Origin: Chitinophagales bacterium
Lineage (GTDB): Bacteria; Bacteroidota; Bacteroidia; Chitinophagales; BACL12
Direction of reading: 5' to 3'
NCBI GenBank assembly: GCA_020636645.1
Contig: JACJXO010000001.1
Location: forward strand, 186,001 to 250,000
Length of the DNA stretch: 64,000 nucleotides
Part shown: piece after piece, positions 60,521-64,000 of the stretch
Layout of the letters: each line of letters begins with the position of its first letter
How positions within the stretch are numbered: the stretch's first letter is position 1
Program-made: the position numbers and the translations under genes
The notes under the pieces: model-generated
The model's input: only the letters and a program-made list of their open reading frames with translations
Database searches by the model: none
Told to the model about the DNA's origin: nothing

Positions 60521-62108
60521 TTTGTCGGCTGCGGCACAGCAAACTACAGAAGCTGAAGCACTTGCAGCTATCCGCTTCCCTGGATATTCATTTGAAACCA
60601 ATCATGTTTTTCAAACAGATCATGCTACCTACACCAGGCTTCAGCCGTTTTCAGCCGGTATTCAGGTAGATCGTCAGGTGGTGATCGTACAGCCATACAA
60701 CGGTGAGATGAGGGTAATGGGATTGCTTCCACCCGTGTCAGATCTGATCACAAGCCTGGTTTATACGGAAGCTTGTATCTGGATACTGCAAAACGATTCA
60801 TGGGAAGCTGTACAGATGAGTACCCAGACAGACAGGCATGGTCACGACAGAACAGATGTTTTCCTGAATGAAGAAGGCGATACCATTTCGGTCAGAAGCT
60901 GGAGAAGCTATTTTGGCGACAGTACCGTTACTGCACGTGTCTTCAGGCCAGACCCGATCACTGTGGCCGAGGCTGAATATGGTGGCGATCTTGTTGACAA
61001 CAATGATGCAGATGACCCAGTGCTCAACAGCCTGCGTTCTTTAGTAACCGTGACCGCCACCTTTGAGGATGATACCTTTTTTCTGTATGATACCTTCATC
61101 AGACTGAAAGATTTTGCTGCACCGGTACAACCTGTTGCCTGGTCTTTGACACCGGTCTTTGATGCTGGTCGCGGCGATCCTGCCTTTGAAGATGTCAATA
61201 CACTCTACCACCTGCAGCAATGCAGGAACTGGCTTGTATCACTGGGCTTCGAAGAGCTCTGTTCTTTTGAAATAGACATTGATACACATGGAGCAGACGG
61301 AGCCGATAATTCTTTTTTCAGCAGCGGTGGTACGCCTTCCATACAGTTTGGCGAAGGTGGGGTTGATGATGCGGAAGATGCAGATGTCATTATTCATGAA
61401 TACATGCATGCTCTGTCTCACAGCGCTGCACCGTTCAGCAATACCGGAATAGAAAGACGAGCTATGGATGAAGGATATGCAGACTATCTGGCAGCCTCTT
61501 ACAGTCTGCAGTGGAGCAGTTACCGGTGGCAGGATGTGTTTAGCTGGGATGGCCATAACGAATTCTGGGATGGCCGAACCACTGATAATGACAAGCACTA
61601 CCCGGAAGATAATTCTTTAAATATCTATGCCGCCAGTGGTATCTGGAGCGGCGCCCTGGCTGATATCCTGGAAAGCATAGGGAAAGAAAATACAGACAAA
61701 CTTGTGCTGGAAGCACTGTACGGCAGTTATGATGAAATGACCATGCCAGAAGCTGCACTCTGGTTGCTGGACGTGGAAGATATGCTGTTTGGCGGGTTGT
61801 ACCATGAGGAGGTATTTACAATACTGGACACACGTGGCCTGTTGCCGTCAACAGGTGTTCAGGAACAACAATTATATAATATTTCATTTTATAATACAAA
61901 TGCCTTTGCGGATGGAACCGGTCCATTGCTTATCATCACTGACCCTGGTAAACAACTTCTTCAGATGTTTGACATGTCAGGCCGCATGGTATCATCATTT
62001 TGCGGAGAAGGCCCGGAGTTGGAGTGGATGCCACCACTTACCTCAGGCAGCTATCTGTTAACAGTTACAGGCCGGACCACAGGTAGCACGATGCTGATCG
62101 TGAAGTAA
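60447..62108 (+). CDS. Secreted gluzincin metalloprotease with T9SS-like tail
   Basis: A 553-residue exported protein (from the ATG at 60447). A hydrophobic signal (LLNALLIQTISLSAAAQQ) is near residues 15-32. A propeptide-like beta region (about 35-230) precedes the catalytic domain with HEYMH (H317, E318, H321) and E342 in DEGYAD, spaced as in fungalysin/thermolysin-type enzymes. The C-terminus (about 470-553: FDMSGRMVSSF, LTSGSYLLTVTGR) is a type IX sorting domain. The start lies inside yigZ; a TTG at 60492 would give a shorter signal and is an alternative. It converges on the UspA gene with no base between stops. Confidence 0.83.
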   Translation: MKRFCKNWSLTGNWLLNALLIQTISLSAAAQQTTEAEALAAIRFPGYSFETNHVFQTDHATYTRLQPFSAGIQVDRQVVIVQPYNGEMRVMGLLPPVSDLITSLVYTEACIWILQNDSWEAVQMSTQTDRHGHDRTDVFLNEEGDTISVRSWRSYFGDSTVTARVFRPDPITVAEAEYGGDLVDNNDADDPVLNSLRSLVTVTATFEDDTFFLYDTFIRLKDFAAPVQPVAWSLTPVFDAGRGDPAFEDVNTLYHLQQCRNWLVSLGFEELCSFEIDIDTHGADGADNSFFSSGGTPSIQFGEGGVDDAEDADVIIHEYMHALSHSAAPFSNTGIERRAMDEGYADYLAASYSLQWSSYRWQDVFSWDGHNEFWDGRTTDNDKHYPEDNSLNIYAASGIWSGALADILESIGKENTDKLVLEALYGSYDEMTMPEAALWLLDVEDMLFGGLYHEEVFTILDTRGLLPSTGVQEQQLYNISFYNTNAFADGTGPLLIITDPGKQLLQMFDMSGRMVSSFCGEGPELEWMPPLTSGSYLLTVTGRTTGSTMLIVK

Positions 62109-62957
62109 TCAATGTACAGGACGGAAACTGATAACCGGTATAGGCGATTGTGCGATCACTTTACTGGTTCGGTTACCAAATATCAGTTCGGTAACCAGGC
62201 TCTGAGGTTCAGACATGACCACGAGCAGGTCTGCACGTATCTCTGATGCATACTCCACAACAGAACGACTTACCGTATCATAGCGAATGATCTCCGTGTG
62301 GCATTTGATACCCTGTGAACGAATATGCAGCGCAGCAGACTCCAGTTTCTCCAACAGTGACTTTCTGCTGAAACTGAATTCTTCCATAAACTCTGAAACA
62401 GCCAACAAATAGACTGTACTGTTGAAACGCATAGCAAAGCGGATGATACGATCCACTTTTTCATTTGTGTGCCTGGTCAGGTCTATAGGCAACAGTATAT
62501 TCCTGAAATGGATCTTTTCCGGGTGACTGCGACAGGTGAGGATAGGAAACCCTGCTTCATTGATCATTCTTCCTGTGTTCAGACCTAAGCCACCACGGTG
62601 TCCTGCTGATCTTTCGCCGCTGGTGCCTATACAGCACAACTCTATTTCAAAGTTTGCGGCGTAGTTCAGGATCGTCTGTGCCACCGAGTCTTCAGACAAT
62701 TTATAGTCTGCATGGATCCTGAAGGCTCCGCCACTCCGGTTCCTGAATGTTCGCAACTGCTGTCTGATATCCTGCAAGAGTGCACGGTAGGTACGCACAT
62801 CACCCCCCTGTTTTCTAAGCATCTCCCTGTTGGCCACATGGATCAGATGAATACCACTGTCTGTGCGGTTGGCATAGAAAACCGCATATTCAAGTGCTGC
62901 AAATGACTCTTCAGAAAAATCAGTAGGTACCAGTACCTGCTTGGCATAGCGGTTCAT
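62109..62957 (-). CDS. Double-domain UspA-family stress protein
   Basis: A 282-residue protein with two tandem Usp domains (about 5-145 and 148-280). Both begin with a strand and DxS/DL motif (VLVPTDFSEESF and ILLPIDLTRHTN). The C-terminal loop EPQSLVTELIFGNRTSKVI resembles the G-x2-G-x9-G-S/T ATP loop only partly; the first domain has GTSGERSAGH. Such proteins help cells survive starvation or redox stress. It is divergent from the nucleoside phosphorylase. Confidence 0.88.
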   Translation of the reverse strand: MNRYAKQVLVPTDFSEESFAALEYAVFYANRTDSGIHLIHVANREMLRKQGGDVRTYRALLQDIRQQLRTFRNRSGGAFRIHADYKLSEDSVAQTILNYAANFEIELCCIGTSGERSAGHRGGLGLNTGRMINEAGFPILTCRSHPEKIHFRNILLPIDLTRHTNEKVDRIIRFAMRFNSTVYLLAVSEFMEEFSFSRKSLLEKLESAALHIRSQGIKCHTEIIRYDTVSRSVVEYASEIRADLLVVMSEPQSLVTELIFGNRTSKVIAQSPIPVISFRPVH

Positions 62958-62964
62958 CAGCCGT

Positions 62965-62985
62965 TAAAGTTACGCAGTATCTTTG
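62965..62985. promoter_or_regulatory. Back-to-back -7 elements of uspA-like and nucleoside phosphorylase genes
   Basis: TAACTTTA (minus, 62965-62972) ends 7 bases before the UspA ATG. TATCTTTG (plus, 62978-62985) ends 5 bases before the phosphorylase ATG. The start codons are only 33 bases apart, so the two promoters must share DNA. Confidence 0.55.
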
Positions 62986-62990
62986 GTTGC

Positions 62991-63863
62991 ATGGAACAAG
63001 TGCGAGCAAGTGAGATGATCCTGAATGACGATGGTTCTGTATATCACCTGCATCTGAAACCAGACCATATAGCAGACACCATCATTACCGTGGGTGATCC
63101 CGACAGGGTAGATAGTGTAAGCAGGCATTTTGACCGCATTGAATTCAAAGGCGTTAAGAGAGAATTCGTTACGCATACAGGCTACATCGGACAAAAACGT
63201 CTGACTGTTCTGTCAACAGGCATAGGGCCAGACAACATAGATATCGTACTGAATGAACTGGACATGCTGGCCAACATGGATCTGGAGAACAGGCAGGTCA
63301 GGAAGGTACATAAAACGCTCACCATCATTAGGCTGGGCACATCAGGTACCATTTGCAGCGACATTCCGGTACATTCTCTGATCGTTTCTGACGGAGCAGC
63401 AGGTCTGGATAATCTGCTCCACTTTTACCATGCAGAAAAAACGGAAGAAGAGACTGCCATGGAGCAGGCATTCAACAGCTGGATGGACCTTCCTTCAGGT
63501 ATTGTTCCCTATTTTTTTCTGGCCGATAAAGAATTGGTGCAGGCATTTGGCTCCGGTTTTACATCCGGTATTACCCTGACCGCACCCGGTTTTTACGGAC
63601 CTCAGGGAAGACAGGTACATGCAGCCATTCGCATTCCCGATCTGCTTGACAGAGCGGCAGGTTTTCGATCTGGCCAGACACGTATCACCAATATTGAAAT
63701 GGAAAGTGCTGCCATATTCGGTCTGTGCAGGGCATTGGGTCACCGTGCAGGATCGGTAAATGTCATTCTTGCCAACCGGGCCACAGGGCAGTTTTCGGTT
63801 GATCCGCATCGGGCGGTGGAACAAATGATCATCCAGGCTCTGGAAGTGATCACCCGTTGCTGA
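62991..63863 (+). CDS. Nucleoside phosphorylase (PNP/UDP family)
   Basis: A 290-residue enzyme of the PNP_UDP_1 family. TVGDPDRVDSVSRHF (phosphate loop), VLSTGIGPDNIDIV, RLGTSGTI and the NIEMESAAIFGL ribose/base site (ExE region) are present. It splits nucleosides, most likely uridine or a purine nucleoside, with phosphate. The start at 62991 keeps the ASEMILNDDGSVYHL lead typical of Bacteroidota members; a second ATG at 63015 is possible. It ends one base before the converging MqnA-like gene. Confidence 0.9.
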   Translation: MEQVRASEMILNDDGSVYHLHLKPDHIADTIITVGDPDRVDSVSRHFDRIEFKGVKREFVTHTGYIGQKRLTVLSTGIGPDNIDIVLNELDMLANMDLENRQVRKVHKTLTIIRLGTSGTICSDIPVHSLIVSDGAAGLDNLLHFYHAEKTEEETAMEQAFNSWMDLPSGIVPYFFLADKELVQAFGSGFTSGITLTAPGFYGPQGRQVHAAIRIPDLLDRAAGFRSGQTRITNIEMESAAIFGLCRALGHRAGSVNVILANRATGQFSVDPHRAVEQMIIQALEVITRC

Positions 63864-64000
63864 TCAAAGCAATGGCAGTTCAGCGGCGTGACGCAGATAC
63901 AGCTCCATACCGGCCTTTTTTCTATCATCCAGACGATAACTGATATGCCTGGTGTAATAGGTGAACAGATCGGCAGCAGATAATCCTTCTACGCTGACCA
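63864..64000 (-). CDS. MqnA/MqnD-like menaquinone biosynthesis protein, C-terminal end
   Basis: The last 45 codons of a minus gene that runs off the window. The visible end (SVEGLSAADLFTYYTRHISY, then RLDDRKKAGMELYLRH, then a stop at 63864) resembles the C-terminus of Bacteroidota MqnA-type chorismate dehydratases of the futalosine route. The call rests on a short match and is tentative. Its neighbour is a nucleoside phosphorylase-family gene, the same superfamily as futalosine hydrolase MqnB. Confidence 0.5.
   Translation of the reverse strand, partial: VSVEGLSAADLFTYYTRHISYRLDDRKKAGMELYLRHAAELPLL

Noticed and set aside
1..64000. CRISPR array, prophage, integrase/attachment sites, insertion sequence or known defence system
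   Set aside because: I saw no regularly spaced repeats, no transposase or integrase motifs, and no Cas, restriction or toxin-antitoxin domain in any supported gene.

Overview
The window looks like a chromosomal segment of a member of the Bacteroidota, probably of the Flavobacteriales/Sphingobacteriales grade. The evidence is five proteins ending in type IX secretion (T9SS) sorting tails, the -7 promoter element TAnnTTTG in front of many genes and all three tRNAs, a long Bacteroidota-type GAPDH, a DUF3667 protein, a single fused RibBA, and weak Shine-Dalgarno sequences. It carries no rRNA, no CRISPR array, no recognisable phage or insertion sequence, and no recognisable defence island. The species cannot be named from this sequence.

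Layout. 1-525: the end of an unknown membrane-anchored gene, a terminator and two tandem tRNA-Arg genes (minus). 862-7599: a complete nitrous oxide reductase cluster (Rrf2 regulator, lipoprotein cytochrome c, clade II-like Sec-type NosZ, small membrane protein, NosL, NosD, NosF, NosY) with no other denitrification gene beside it. 7602-23538, almost all minus: a surface polysaccharide region with a Wzi-like outer membrane protein, a polyprenol-phosphate sugar transferase, a four-step GDP-D-glycero-D-manno-heptose module in three genes, a WecG/TagA glycosyltransferase, a GDP-sugar dehydratase/reductase, two sulfotransferases, a GT4 enzyme, an esterase and an M1 aminopeptidase. An AT-rich T9SS gene at 19486-20418 interrupts it. 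23605-26357: a 52-residue membrane protein, an Lhr-type helicase and tRNA-Thr. 26503-29406: a three-subunit proton-pumping transhydrogenase. 29450-36338: a DUF3667 protein, two large secreted T9SS proteins, a thioesterase and TsaD. 36392-43552: a TamB-like giant, a helical-repeat protein, a tiny exported-looking peptide and an unknown gene. 43560-50958: RibBA, three glycosyltransferases, a PAP2 phosphatase, an LptF/LptG permease, an unknown protein and a START-like protein. 51186-53998: GAPDH and Ffh. 53995-64000: a GT4 enzyme, a T9SS lysyl oxidase, an Spx/ArsC-like protein, a histidine kinase, a nitroreductase, YigZ, a T9SS metalloprotease, a double UspA protein, a nucleoside phosphorylase and the tail of an MqnA-like gene.

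How the genes work together. The nos genes form one tightly packed transcription unit whose regulator has the three-cysteine cluster of Fe-S NO sensors. A perfect 12-bp hairpin directly after nosZ could set its mRNA level apart from the assembly genes. The polysaccharide genes describe a route from sedoheptulose-7-phosphate to GDP-heptose and possibly onward to a modified or sulfated heptose in a surface glycan. The T9SS lysyl oxidase and the other T9SS proteins would act outside the cell.

The most unusual signals I found are: (i) -7 elements placed only 4-5 bases before start codons, which suggests leaderless mRNAs; (ii) the fused heptose guanylyltransferase-phosphatase next to a dehydratase-like enzyme that lacks the expected acidic residue; (iii) a lysyl oxidase with a dockerin-like module and T9SS tail; (iv) the 49-residue peptide followed by a cluster of inverted repeats. 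I did not find a clearly new multi-gene system.
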